From CAYFPS01 sp964345075 (GTDB lineage: Bacteria > CAIWAD01), in the NCBI GenBank assembly GCA_964345075.1, contig CAYFPS010000022.1, positions 1-41,993 of the forward strand: a stretch of DNA of 41,993 nt, given 5' to 3'. Of the stretch, positions 24,472-33,473 are shown in pieces; position 1 is the first letter of the stretch; every line of letters begins with the position of its first letter. Below the pieces are notes generated by a model. It did not search any database, was not told the DNA's origin, and saw only the letters and a list, made by a program, of their open reading frames with translations. A program made the position numbers and the translations under genes.

Positions 24472-25482
24472 TTACCAGCTGAATCCGAGACTGTAACGCA
24501 TCACCGGGTCGAAGATCCCGTAGTCCTCCCAGGCAAAATCCATCTTCAGATGAATTCCGCCGCCCACAGGATAGGTGAATCCACCGCCAAGGGCAAGCCC
24601 GCCCTCGCCTCCATCAAGAAAGAGGTCGCGGTAGCCGGCACGCAGGTGAATGCGGTTTTTGAAGGAGTATTCCGAGCCCAGTGAAAGCGCCTCGCTGCGA
24701 TCCACACTATGCACGGCATCCATGCTGGCGATCACGCGATGATCGGGGCTTTCGTATACGGGCAGCATGGCCCCCAGCCGGAAGGTGATCGGCAGGGGCC
24801 AGTCGTAGACATCAAGATTGACCGGCACGGCATTGTTGTCGCCGCCAATGGTCGGGTCGCCATCATAGGCCCTCAACAGGTCCGTACCCGCCATGGCCAT
24901 GTCGCCGCCCACATGGTAAATGCCCATGCCCAGCACCATGCCGCGGAAGCCGGTCCTGTAGAGTGTGCCGATATCAAAGGCCAGCGTCGAGGCCTTCATA
25001 TGCCAGATCTTCTGCTGCACATACTTGGCCGTTCCGCCAATCGAGAAGCGATCTGTCAGGCGCCAGGCAATGCTCAGGCCGAGACTCATGTCGCTGGCCT
25101 CGTAGAATTCGCCTGTACCGTCCTGCTCCCACTCGGTAGTGACTTCTTCCTCGCCATAGTCCAGCACGGTCGCGGAAAGGCCAACAGAGAAGCCTTCGCC
25201 CAGCGGTGATACAATGCCCAGGTAACTGAAATCGGTTTCCACCAGCCAGTCGCTCTTCAGGAGCATGACTTCCGGCGTTTCCATCAGCGCCGCGGCGGCT
25301 GGATTCCAGTAAAGACAACTGGCATCTTCAACCGATGCGGTCTGGCTGCCTCCCATGCCCATCGCCCTGGCACCAACGCCAATTCCCAGGAAAGGCGCGG
25401 CGGTTGTGGCAACACGGGTAAGTGCAAGCGCAGGCCCGGAAAGGGCGGCAAGCAGGGCGAAGGCCATCAGTGCTTTTTTCAT
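24472..25482 (-). CDS. PorV/PorQ-like outer-membrane protein
   Basis: A 336-residue beta-barrel protein with a signal peptide (MKKALMAFALLAALSGPALA). The start of the mature form, APFLGIGVGARAMGMGGSQTASVEDASCLYWNPAAAA, is the signature of the PorV/UPF0164 (FadL-like) family. The barrel ends in the aromatic residues FSW, as expected for insertion by BAM. PorV-type proteins carry T9SS substrates to surface attachment. Sitting between two T9SS-tagged genes, it may be a dedicated shuttle for them, or a porin-like uptake channel. It follows the giant secreted gene by 12 bases. Confidence 0.88.
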   Translation of the reverse strand: MKKALMAFALLAALSGPALALTRVATTAAPFLGIGVGARAMGMGGSQTASVEDASCLYWNPAAAALMETPEVMLLKSDWLVETDFSYLGIVSPLGEGFSVGLSATVLDYGEEEVTTEWEQDGTGEFYEASDMSLGLSIAWRLTDRFSIGGTAKYVQQKIWHMKASTLAFDIGTLYRTGFRGMVLGMGIYHVGGDMAMAGTDLLRAYDGDPTIGGDNNAVPVNLDVYDWPLPITFRLGAMLPVYESPDHRVIASMDAVHSVDRSEALSLGSEYSFKNRIHLRAGYRDLFLDGGEGGLALGGGFTYPVGGGIHLKMDFAWEDYGIFDPVMRYSLGFSW

Positions 25483-25494
25483 GCTTTCGCCCTC

Positions 25495-28400
25495 CTACTT
25501 GATCAGCGCGAACTTGCCCGTCTTCTCGCCGGCGGGACTGTCCACGTGATACAAATACATGCCATAGGCCACGTCAAGGCCCTCCCTGCTTTTCAGGTTC
25601 CAGTCGAGACTGCCGTCCCAGCTGTCCTCGTCGTGATGCAAGGTCTGCACCAGCTCACCGCGGATGGTGAAGATCTTCACCGTGGCCTGTGGCGGCAGGT
25701 GAATGAACTGAATCTTGCGATCACCGCGGTTGCCCTTGATCGGCCGTGCTTCCCAGGCCGCAGTGGCCAGATAGGGGTTGGGCACCACCTTGACATCGGC
25801 CAGTTCTTCACGTGCCGCGTTGTTGTCATAGGACGGCGCGGCCACACTGAATCGATAACTGTCATCGTTGGTGAAGGGCTTCTTCGTCATGGCCAGATAG
25901 CTCTCGCCGCCTGTGGGCTGCACGTGCAGGTCCGCGTCGTAGGCACTGCCTGACTGCATCAGCCAGCTGACATGCCAGCCACTTGGGCTTGTTTCATCCT
26001 CAAAGGCGATCAGGATGGCATCACGGTAATCGAAGGGCGCCAGCGGATCACGCATGGTGGCCGGATTGCCTTCATTCAGCTTGGCATTGTAAATGAAGAA
26101 GCGCTTTTCAACCGGATTTTCCGGGTCGGTTACATCCCAGATGCGATAGTTGGTCTGCAGGCTGGGCACGATGCGGTTGGTCAGGACGGTCATGGCCTGA
26201 TTGGGAAAATCATCGGGACCCAGACTCAGTCCGCCACTGGCATCGGCCAGCCAGTCGATGCGATAGTCGCGCGGCTGTGCTACACCGTTAAACACCTGAT
26301 TGAGATTGAGCAGGGCCACTTCAATCATGCTCCAGGGCATGATGTTTTCGGCGGCGTTTTCCCAGCCACTTTCGGCGGCATCAATCTGCAGGTACCAGTC
26401 GTTCCTGAGATTGACCTGCACGCCTTCCACCACCGGCTGATAGGCCTGCACCTGTGTCGCGTATCCGGTAAGGTTGGGCACAAGCTGCTTGTGGACCAGG
26501 TTGTAATCGTAGACGAACATGACTTCCACCAGCTCGTCCACCGGCAGCGTGGCCAGGAACTCTGCTGTGAAGATCACCTTGCCTGCCTCGAAATCGAAGT
26601 CGAAGGCGCCACCGGCATTCAGCAGCTCGCCCGTATCCACGCGGTAGCGGATCTGCAGGCTCTCGTCCGTGTCCAGTCTGGTAGCCACCAGTGATCCGGG
26701 ATGAACACCGGGGTGATGCAGCAGCTGCTGGGGCGTGTTGGCGTTAACGGCGTAGACCTCGATGGATGGATCCAGCCCCTCGCGGGTCATGGTCCAGGCC
26801 ACGGCTTCCACATCAATGGAACCGGCCAGCACCTGCACCGAGTCAACGGCAATGGAATCTTCCACGACGACATAGCCACCGATATCCGGATCGAAGACAT
26901 AGCGCTCGCTGGGGGCGTACTCGGTGATCTGCCATTCAATCAGATCAAGAATGGCAGCCGTCGTGTCCGCCTGCAGGCTGATGTCGTATACGGCGCCATC
27001 CACCAGCTGCCGCTCGTCAACCACCACGGGCAGCAGGCTACCGGTGGCATTGCCGGAAAGGTGCTGGGCTTCGTCCATGACCAGACCAGGGATGTAACCG
27101 GCAGCCGGCGCGGTCGGAATCACTTCCACCGTGTTCACATCCAGTGTCACAAGGCCGTTGACTTCAACGGTCACCTGCTTGGCGCATTCGGCCGGCAGCA
27201 GTCCACGGTAGACATCACCGCGATCGTAACTGGTAACCGCGTAGAAGTAGCGCTGGCCGTTGACGACCGTCGTGTCCGTGAAGGAATGGACCAGCCCGCT
27301 GTTGTTGCCCAGGTAGTAACTGGTTCCGTTCAGATCTTCCGGGAAGAAGCCTTCGATTTCGTTGATCAGGTCGAACTGGGCGATGGGCGCAAAGCCGGCC
27401 GCATTGCCAAAACCGTCGGTGATGTTGTAGGCATCCAGGAAGCCGGGATCAGTGGCGCGGTAGATGCGGTAGCCTTCAAAATCCTTCAGCTTGCTGATGC
27501 GATCGACGCTCTCCTCGGCCTTGTCGTCCCAGTAGAGCGTGACCTCGCCATCACCGGCAACGGCCTGCACAAGCGGCTTGGCCGGCGGCTGAATGAAGTT
27601 GTAGTTCTCGTTGTAGATGGTGCGCACCGTCTCGAGGTTCGTATACAGGTCGGCCTCGGACTCGCCGAAGACCACCGCCAGGCTGATGCGCTGTGTCTCA
27701 CCGGCGCGCAGCGGGAAGTAGCCGGCACCGTAAAGGAAGTCCACATCGGCGGGCGTGCCGGCCGTGGAGTCGAACTCACCCGGAATCATCTTGCGCCAGA
27801 TGTCTTCGTCGTTGCGCGAGCGGAACTCGGGGAAGGTGAATTCATTGAAACTGGTCAGACCCAGCTGATCGCTTTCCGTGATATCCAGCGCGTCAAAGTG
27901 CGGCTCACCGGCTGTGGGCAGGCCGTCACCCTCACCCAGATCGCCCGTGCCGGGCTGTCCGTCGCTGCCTACATCGTCGTACTCGGGATCCCAGTCGCCG
28001 TCATTGTCGATGCCGTCATCACGGCGCTCGTCCACCAGCAGATCGTAACCCGAGGCCAGATCCGGATCGATGTAGACCCATTCGCCATTATCCAGCGGGC
28101 TCAGGTCCAGCCCCAGTTCCTGCCAGGGGATGTAGGCCGCGCCTTCGTAGGCGTAGTTCTCGTCGATGATACCGTTGAAGTTGTCGTCGATCAGGTTGGC
28201 CGGATTTTCCACGATGATCTTGCCGGCGTAGATCTCCACTTCCACATTGCGGTAGTTGAAAACCAGTGTATCACCGGGCTCGGGCACGCGCACGACATAG
28301 CGCGGGAACCAGGGGTCGTTGTAATCGATGGCGACGACATCTTCTCCGGCCTCGAGCACGCGCGGAACGGCGAGCCATTCGTTCAGCAGCTCGGCTGTCA

Positions 28401-29454
28401 GCCGCGGAGCGCTGGACGGGGCCTGGCTGTCGCCGTCGTTATCGATCCAGTCCACATTGTTGCCGGGGCTTTCCAGAAAGGCGTAACCCACATAGCCCAC
28501 ATTGCGCACGCCGGGGTGTACGGGCACCCAGCCGGTGGCGCCGCGATCATCCGAGTCACCCGTGAAAGTGAATTCTGCATCACGGTCGAACCAGTTGATG
28601 TCATCGCCCGAGTCACCATCGCCACCCACCAGCGTACCACAGACCATGCCGAAGACGACCTTGTCGTAATCGATGTCGCTGATGTTGGAGATATCGTAGA
28701 GCCAGAAGATCACGTCCTCAGCCAGCACATGGCTCCACTGAAAACCGCGCACAGCAACCTTCAGGCCCAGTCCGCCATGCAGGCTGTCACCGGCAAAGGG
28801 CTGAATGCGCCTGACCAGCGCCGAGTCGGGATTTTCGGGGAAGTTCTCGGACCAGAGGCCGGGAAAATAGGTGTCGACTGTATCACGGTAGGCCCATTCC
28901 TTGCTCAGGAATTCGTCGTCCCGCGAATCGTCAATCCAGAAGTAGCTCTCCTGGTCGGCGTTCAGGACATCACGGCCGAAGTAGCCGTTCCAGCTTCCCG
29001 GCCAGCCCTTGTCCGGCCAGACATCAGGCCAGGAGTAGCGCTGATGACTCATCGCCACGCGGCTGGTATCCGGATTGGCAAAGCCCGGCAGCGGCATGAA
29101 GGTCCAGTAATCTGAGGGATCGGCGGGGTTGACTTCGTCATTGCCGCGGGCAGGACTTTGTGTCACAGCCACGCTGCGAATCGGCTCGTTCAGCAGGCGG
29201 TTGAAGTACTCCACGCCCACGCAGACCGAAATATCACCGATGTACTCGTCACCCGTACCCTTGGGCCATTCAAAGGAGAACTCGGGGCCCACGCGCCCGA
29301 CCAGACCCGTATTGTAAAAGGTGGTCTGCACCAGGTTACCCGAGTGCGTGTTCTTGCGCTTCTCTTCGGGATCGGCCCAGGTGTCGTCGTACCATTCGGC
29401 AGGTAAAAGCCGGGGCAGAACAAGCAGGGCAAACAGAACGATCGATCGTTTCAT
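25495..29454 (-). CDS. Giant secreted protein with T9SS-like C-terminus
   Basis: A 1319-residue protein with a signal peptide (MKRSIVLFALLVLPRLLPA). It has Asp/Gly-rich, calcium-site-like stretches (VGGDGDSGDDINWFDRD, DDGIDNDGDWDPEYDD), a fibronectin-III-like part (KPLVQAVAGDGEVTLYWDD...DFEGYRIYRATD, about residues 620-680), and a C-terminal FlgD-like sorting domain that begins VVPNPYLATAAWE and ends GKFALIK. It lies 17 bases after the TonB receptor. Proteins of this general design often follow TonB receptors in FCB candidate phyla. A role like that of SusD, as a surface lid or glycan-binding partner, is possible but not shown; there is no SusD/RagB similarity. No catalytic motif is seen. Confidence 0.8.
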   Translation of the reverse strand: MKRSIVLFALLVLPRLLPAEWYDDTWADPEEKRKNTHSGNLVQTTFYNTGLVGRVGPEFSFEWPKGTGDEYIGDISVCVGVEYFNRLLNEPIRSVAVTQSPARGNDEVNPADPSDYWTFMPLPGFANPDTSRVAMSHQRYSWPDVWPDKGWPGSWNGYFGRDVLNADQESYFWIDDSRDDEFLSKEWAYRDTVDTYFPGLWSENFPENPDSALVRRIQPFAGDSLHGGLGLKVAVRGFQWSHVLAEDVIFWLYDISNISDIDYDKVVFGMVCGTLVGGDGDSGDDINWFDRDAEFTFTGDSDDRGATGWVPVHPGVRNVGYVGYAFLESPGNNVDWIDNDGDSQAPSSAPRLTAELLNEWLAVPRVLEAGEDVVAIDYNDPWFPRYVVRVPEPGDTLVFNYRNVEVEIYAGKIIVENPANLIDDNFNGIIDENYAYEGAAYIPWQELGLDLSPLDNGEWVYIDPDLASGYDLLVDERRDDGIDNDGDWDPEYDDVGSDGQPGTGDLGEGDGLPTAGEPHFDALDITESDQLGLTSFNEFTFPEFRSRNDEDIWRKMIPGEFDSTAGTPADVDFLYGAGYFPLRAGETQRISLAVVFGESEADLYTNLETVRTIYNENYNFIQPPAKPLVQAVAGDGEVTLYWDDKAEESVDRISKLKDFEGYRIYRATDPGFLDAYNITDGFGNAAGFAPIAQFDLINEIEGFFPEDLNGTSYYLGNNSGLVHSFTDTTVVNGQRYFYAVTSYDRGDVYRGLLPAECAKQVTVEVNGLVTLDVNTVEVIPTAPAAGYIPGLVMDEAQHLSGNATGSLLPVVVDERQLVDGAVYDISLQADTTAAILDLIEWQITEYAPSERYVFDPDIGGYVVVEDSIAVDSVQVLAGSIDVEAVAWTMTREGLDPSIEVYAVNANTPQQLLHHPGVHPGSLVATRLDTDESLQIRYRVDTGELLNAGGAFDFDFEAGKVIFTAEFLATLPVDELVEVMFVYDYNLVHKQLVPNLTGYATQVQAYQPVVEGVQVNLRNDWYLQIDAAESGWENAAENIMPWSMIEVALLNLNQVFNGVAQPRDYRIDWLADASGGLSLGPDDFPNQAMTVLTNRIVPSLQTNYRIWDVTDPENPVEKRFFIYNAKLNEGNPATMRDPLAPFDYRDAILIAFEDETSPSGWHVSWLMQSGSAYDADLHVQPTGGESYLAMTKKPFTNDDSYRFSVAAPSYDNNAAREELADVKVVPNPYLATAAWEARPIKGNRGDRKIQFIHLPPQATVKIFTIRGELVQTLHHDEDSWDGSLDWNLKSREGLDVAYGMYLYHVDSPAGEKTGKFALIK

Positions 29455-29471
29455 TCCAATCTCCTTTGCGG

Positions 29472-32345
29472 CTACAGGGCCAGACGGAAGCCGACGATGA
29501 CTTCACGGGGGCGGGACCAGTAACCGGGATCAACCACCCATTCGGCCTGCGTATCCTGCCAGTCGATATTGTAGCCGGCGCGGCCGGTTGCGGCGTTCAC
29601 ACTGTTTTCGTTCAGGCGGTCGAAGAGATTCTTCACCTGGAAGTTGAGCTGCATGTCGTATTTGACGGGCAGCCTCCACCAGCCGCTCAAATCGAAATTG
29701 ATGTAGTCGGGCTTGCGGCCACTGTTGTCCAGAAGGCCCACGACCAGATCGTCACTCTGCGGGTCGGGCGTGTAGGGCAGGCCACTGCCATAGGTACCCA
29801 GCAGGCTCAGGCCCCAGATTTCGCCCATGCTGTAGCTGGCGTAACCGTTCAGCGTGTGACGACGATCCCAGTCCATCGGGATCAGGTATTTATTGACTTC
29901 GCCGCCACCCTCAAGGGCGTTGCGTGCGGCTTCGGCACTGGAGGCATTGGCCTCGGCAATCTGGAAAGTGTAATCCAGACCGGCCGTGAAGCCGCCATCA
30001 TAGCGCTTGTCAAGACTCAGCACGAAGCCCTTTACCGTGCCGAAGTCGCGATTGGTGAACATGTAATACTTGTCCACGTTGACGGTCTCGATCTGCAGAT
30101 CCGTCGAAACCAGATCGCGGATATCACGGCTGTAGAAGCTGATGTCCATCGCCAGATCTTCCGTCAGCTGCTGCTGCAGGCCGATTTCATACTGGGTGGT
30201 GCGTTCCACATCCAGATCCGGATTACCGACGATTGTGTTGGTTCCTGTGATCTCGTAGTCGGGATTACGGTAGAGCACCTCGAAGGAGGGCCGCTGGAAG
30301 AACATTCCGTAACTGAAGTGGAGCACGCCGCTTTCACTGATCAGGTAGGCGATGGCCAGGCGCGGCGAGAGCTGCATCTTGGCGTCCACTTCGCGCATCA
30401 CACTGTGCGCCGGGTCGGTCAGGTCTTCGGGCAGCTCGGCGGCTGCATCGAAAATGTCGAAACGCAATCCGGCATTCACCGTGACATCACTGAACTCAAT
30501 CTTGTCCTGCAGGTAGACGGAAGCTTCCCAGGGTTCCTGCTCGTAGTGGTTGTCGTTGGCGCCCTGCGGCTCGACGATGTCGAAATTATTGAAGGAGACA
30601 TTCTGCTGATCGAATTTCAGCGTGTGCTGCTTGAACTCGAAGCCCGTCTTCCAGAGGTGGCGCTTGCCCCATTGTCTGGTCAGGTTCCCCTTCAGGGTCC
30701 AGGTATCCGTGCGACGGCTGAAGTGCTCGTTCTCGGTTCCGCCCATGTTGGCAAAGCCGATGTACTCGGCGTTCTCCGTGTAGCCGGGCGTGAAAATATC
30801 GATGCCGCCGAAGTCGTAATAATAGAAGCCGCTCTCAGCTGAGTTCCAGTCGTCGCTGACATAGCGCGGATCCATGATGTCATCATAGAGGCGATGGTGA
30901 TACAGCGAGAGGCTGTGACTCAAGGCAATATCGAAGAAGAGCTCGTCGCTCAAGACCTGATCAAGCTTGAGGCTGATCAGCTGATTGCGGCTGTAGCGGA
31001 AGAGGCGGCCGTCGGGCGTAAAGCGCCAGGCATTGGAAAAGTCGCGGTACTTGCGATCGTTGCCCAGCCACATCAGACGCAGGATCGATCCCGGCGCCAG
31101 CTCGGCCCTTAACTTCAGCTGGCCGGAGCGCCGCACTTCCGTGTTCATGGCAATGTCTTCAACGCCCGTGTCCTCGCCCGAAGCCGTCTCGAAGCGATCA
31201 ACCGACTCCTCTGAAAGGCCATTCAAAACGGTCAGGGCGGTTAACGAGTCTGCCTGTGTTACAAGCGTGCCATCACCCCAGGCACCGTCATCCAGCGCGT
31301 TGAAGAGCTCCACATTGGCCAGCAGGGTTGAGTCACCGTCCATATCGGTAAAGAAAAACCAGTTCTCGCCCAGCATTTCAAAACCATAACCGTTCTGGAC
31401 TTCGTCGGCATTATAGATGAAGTACTGGGTTCCATCGATCTCCAGTCCCCAGACGGCTTCCTGCGGGCTGAAGAGCCTGCGCCCCGTATACCAGCCATTG
31501 GAATCGTTGTAGCGCACGCTGCCGTTCAGGCTGAGCCAGTCCAGCGGTGTGGGTGTCGAAAAACCCAGCTCGATATTGCTCAGGTTGATCGGATCGATTT
31601 CGTCGATGTTGTAGAACTCGTCCGTGTGTCCGCTCAGGTAATCGCCAGCGTAACCCGAGAGGGTCAGCTGCAGCTTGTCACCGGCATCGCGTGTCACGGT
31701 GTTGACCACACCGCTCATCGCCTGGCCGTACTCGGCATTGAAGGTTCCGCTGATGACCTGCAGTTCCTGCACCATCGAGACCTGAACATCCACACCCTTG
31801 GAACCGTCGTATACATCGGTTACGGGAATGCCGTCCACCAGGTAGAGCACCTCGCCCGAGCGACCACCGCGAAAGTGTCCGTCCACCACACCGGCCTGCA
31901 CGTCCACCACCTGGCTTAACTCGGTCACGGGCATCACGGCCAGCTCCTTGGCACCCACATAGGATGCGCTGAAGGTCTGGTCAACCTGCACCATGGCCCG
32001 CTCGGCCACAATCGTGACCGTTTCACCCTCAATCGCCGAGAGGCTGAGCGTTGCATCCTGATGGGTACTCAGGTCCACGCTGACACCGACATTCTCGATC
32101 TGCAGCGTACTGTAGCCCAGACTCGAGAACTGCAGTGTGTAGGTGCCGGGCGCGAGATTCAGGATGGAATACTCGCCGTCGAAATCCGTGGCGGCGCCGC
32201 GCGGCTCACCAACCACGACCACATTCACACCGGGAAGCGGCATGCCCGTGTCGTCGGTCACCGTGCCCACGATCTTGCCCGTGATACCGGCGCTTGCCAC
32301 CTGCGCGAGCAGGAGCAGACAGAAGAACCATTTCGTTTGTTTCAT
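29472..32345 (-). CDS. TonB-dependent receptor of the starch locus
   Basis: A 957-residue outer-membrane transporter. After the signal peptide comes a CarboxypepD_reg-like beta-sandwich (about 23-105: GKIVGTVTDDTGMPLPGVNV...GYSTLQIENV). The plug follows (about 110-225: VLYLVDGIPVTDVYDGSKG, GTFNAEYGQAMSGVVNTVTRD), then a 22-strand-type barrel. The C-terminus ends REVIVGFRLAL, a typical barrel end. It should import oligosaccharides with proton-motive energy through TonB/ExbBD, which are not in the window. The ATG at 32345 is eight bases after the ATPase stop; a TTG 12 bases earlier is part of the GAGAAAG ribosome site and was rejected. No SusD gene accompanies it. Confidence 0.93.
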   Translation of the reverse strand: MKQTKWFFCLLLLAQVASAGITGKIVGTVTDDTGMPLPGVNVVVVGEPRGAATDFDGEYSILNLAPGTYTLQFSSLGYSTLQIENVGVSVDLSTHQDATLSLSAIEGETVTIVAERAMVQVDQTFSASYVGAKELAVMPVTELSQVVDVQAGVVDGHFRGGRSGEVLYLVDGIPVTDVYDGSKGVDVQVSMVQELQVISGTFNAEYGQAMSGVVNTVTRDAGDKLQLTLSGYAGDYLSGHTDEFYNIDEIDPINLSNIELGFSTPTPLDWLSLNGSVRYNDSNGWYTGRRLFSPQEAVWGLEIDGTQYFIYNADEVQNGYGFEMLGENWFFFTDMDGDSTLLANVELFNALDDGAWGDGTLVTQADSLTALTVLNGLSEESVDRFETASGEDTGVEDIAMNTEVRRSGQLKLRAELAPGSILRLMWLGNDRKYRDFSNAWRFTPDGRLFRYSRNQLISLKLDQVLSDELFFDIALSHSLSLYHHRLYDDIMDPRYVSDDWNSAESGFYYYDFGGIDIFTPGYTENAEYIGFANMGGTENEHFSRRTDTWTLKGNLTRQWGKRHLWKTGFEFKQHTLKFDQQNVSFNNFDIVEPQGANDNHYEQEPWEASVYLQDKIEFSDVTVNAGLRFDIFDAAAELPEDLTDPAHSVMREVDAKMQLSPRLAIAYLISESGVLHFSYGMFFQRPSFEVLYRNPDYEITGTNTIVGNPDLDVERTTQYEIGLQQQLTEDLAMDISFYSRDIRDLVSTDLQIETVNVDKYYMFTNRDFGTVKGFVLSLDKRYDGGFTAGLDYTFQIAEANASSAEAARNALEGGGEVNKYLIPMDWDRRHTLNGYASYSMGEIWGLSLLGTYGSGLPYTPDPQSDDLVVGLLDNSGRKPDYINFDLSGWWRLPVKYDMQLNFQVKNLFDRLNENSVNAATGRAGYNIDWQDTQAEWVVDPGYWSRPREVIVGFRLAL

Positions 32346-32353
32346 GAGCTTTC

Positions 32354-33415
32354 TCAATTGAGTCGCTTCTGTGTGTCGTTTGCATCAAAGATGTGCCAGC
32401 TGTCGGCCTTCAGCCCAAGCCGGATGCGCGATCCGGGCTTGACATCTGCGCCGGCCTCCAGCCTGGCCACCTGCATGGCCTCGCCCGAGCGGAAGTAGAC
32501 CAGGGTTTCGTGACCCATGCGCTCCACCACTTCCAGCTCGACTTCGCCCAAAACAGGCAGGGCGGGGTCGGTGGAAAGGTCTTCCGGACGAATGCCGAAA
32601 ATCACTTCGCCGTCGGGAAGATCCGTGGGAAGGTTCAGCTCCAGCGATCCCGAGAGCGTGATACGTCCACCATGGGCTGTCGCATCAAAGAAATTCATGG
32701 CCGGGCTTCCAATAAAGCCAGCCACAAAGCGGTTTGCCGGATTGCGGTAAAGATTGAGCGGCGTGTCCACCTGTTGTATCACACCCTGATTCATCACAAC
32801 AATCCGGTCGCCCAGCGTCATGGCTTCAACCTGATCGTGTGTCACATAAATCATGGTGGTTTTCAGCTGGTGATGCAGGCGGGCAATCTCGGTGCGCATC
32901 TGCACGCGCAGTTTGGCGTCCAGATTGGAGAGTGGCTCGTCAAAAAGGAAGACCTTGGGCTGCCGGACAATGGCGCGACCCAGAGCCACTCGCTGACGCT
33001 GCCCGCCGGATAGCTCGCGGGGACGACGTTCCAGCAGCTGCTCGACGGAGAGAATGGCCGCTGCCTCATTCACGCGATGCTGGATCTCGCTTTCCGCCAT
33101 TTTCCGCATGCGCAGTCCGAAGGCCATGTTCTCGAAGACCGACATGTGCGGATAGAGCGCATAATTCTGAAAGACCATGGCAATATCCCGGTCGGCCGGC
33201 TCGGCATCGGTGACATTGCGATCACCAATGTGAATGGAGCCGCCACTGGACTCCTCCAGGCCTGCGATCATGCGCAGAGTGGTGGACTTTCCACAGCCTG
33301 ATGGGCCGACCAGCACGAGGAATTCGCCGTCTCCGATCTCCAGATCAAAAGCACTGACGGCCTCGTAGCCATTGGGATAAACCTTGGAAAGCTGGCTTAG
33401 TTGAATGCCCGCCAT
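32354..33415 (-). CDS. Carbohydrate ABC transporter ATP-binding protein (MalK/UgpC/MsmX type)
   Basis: A 353-residue ATPase of the sugar-importer class. Walker A GPSGCGKSTT, Q-loop VFQNYALYPHMSV, signature LSGGQRQRVALGRA, Walker B VFLFDEPLSNLD and H-loop THDQ are intact. The C-terminal TOBE/regulatory domain (from about 240) includes FGIRPEDLS. It powers import of maltodextrin-like sugars. No permease or binding protein lies in the window, so it must work with components encoded elsewhere and may serve several importers, as MsmX does. The start is the ATG at 33415 with AAAGGA upstream. Confidence 0.95.
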   Translation of the reverse strand: MAGIQLSQLSKVYPNGYEAVSAFDLEIGDGEFLVLVGPSGCGKSTTLRMIAGLEESSGGSIHIGDRNVTDAEPADRDIAMVFQNYALYPHMSVFENMAFGLRMRKMAESEIQHRVNEAAAILSVEQLLERRPRELSGGQRQRVALGRAIVRQPKVFLFDEPLSNLDAKLRVQMRTEIARLHHQLKTTMIYVTHDQVEAMTLGDRIVVMNQGVIQQVDTPLNLYRNPANRFVAGFIGSPAMNFFDATAHGGRITLSGSLELNLPTDLPDGEVIFGIRPEDLSTDPALPVLGEVELEVVERMGHETLVYFRSGEAMQVARLEAGADVKPGSRIRLGLKADSWHIFDANDTQKRLN

Positions 33416-33473
33416 CAATGGTCCTTTTGCGTGTGTTCCGAACGATTCGGAAGATATGAAAAGTCTGTTTGCT

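Noticed and set aside
26701..29115. An 804-codon open frame on the plus strand, antisense to the giant secreted protein
   Set aside because: The protein is low in recognisable motifs and mirrors the codon pattern of the minus-strand gene, which has a signal peptide and a sorting domain. The same reasoning removes the long plus-strand frames at 10660-12189, 13532-15244 and 29466-30842, and the minus-strand frame at 1494-2792.
25495..29454. SusD/RagB homologue
   Set aside because: The protein is about twice the usual SusD length, lacks a lipoprotein signal and helical TPR-like composition, and ends in a T9SS-like domain.
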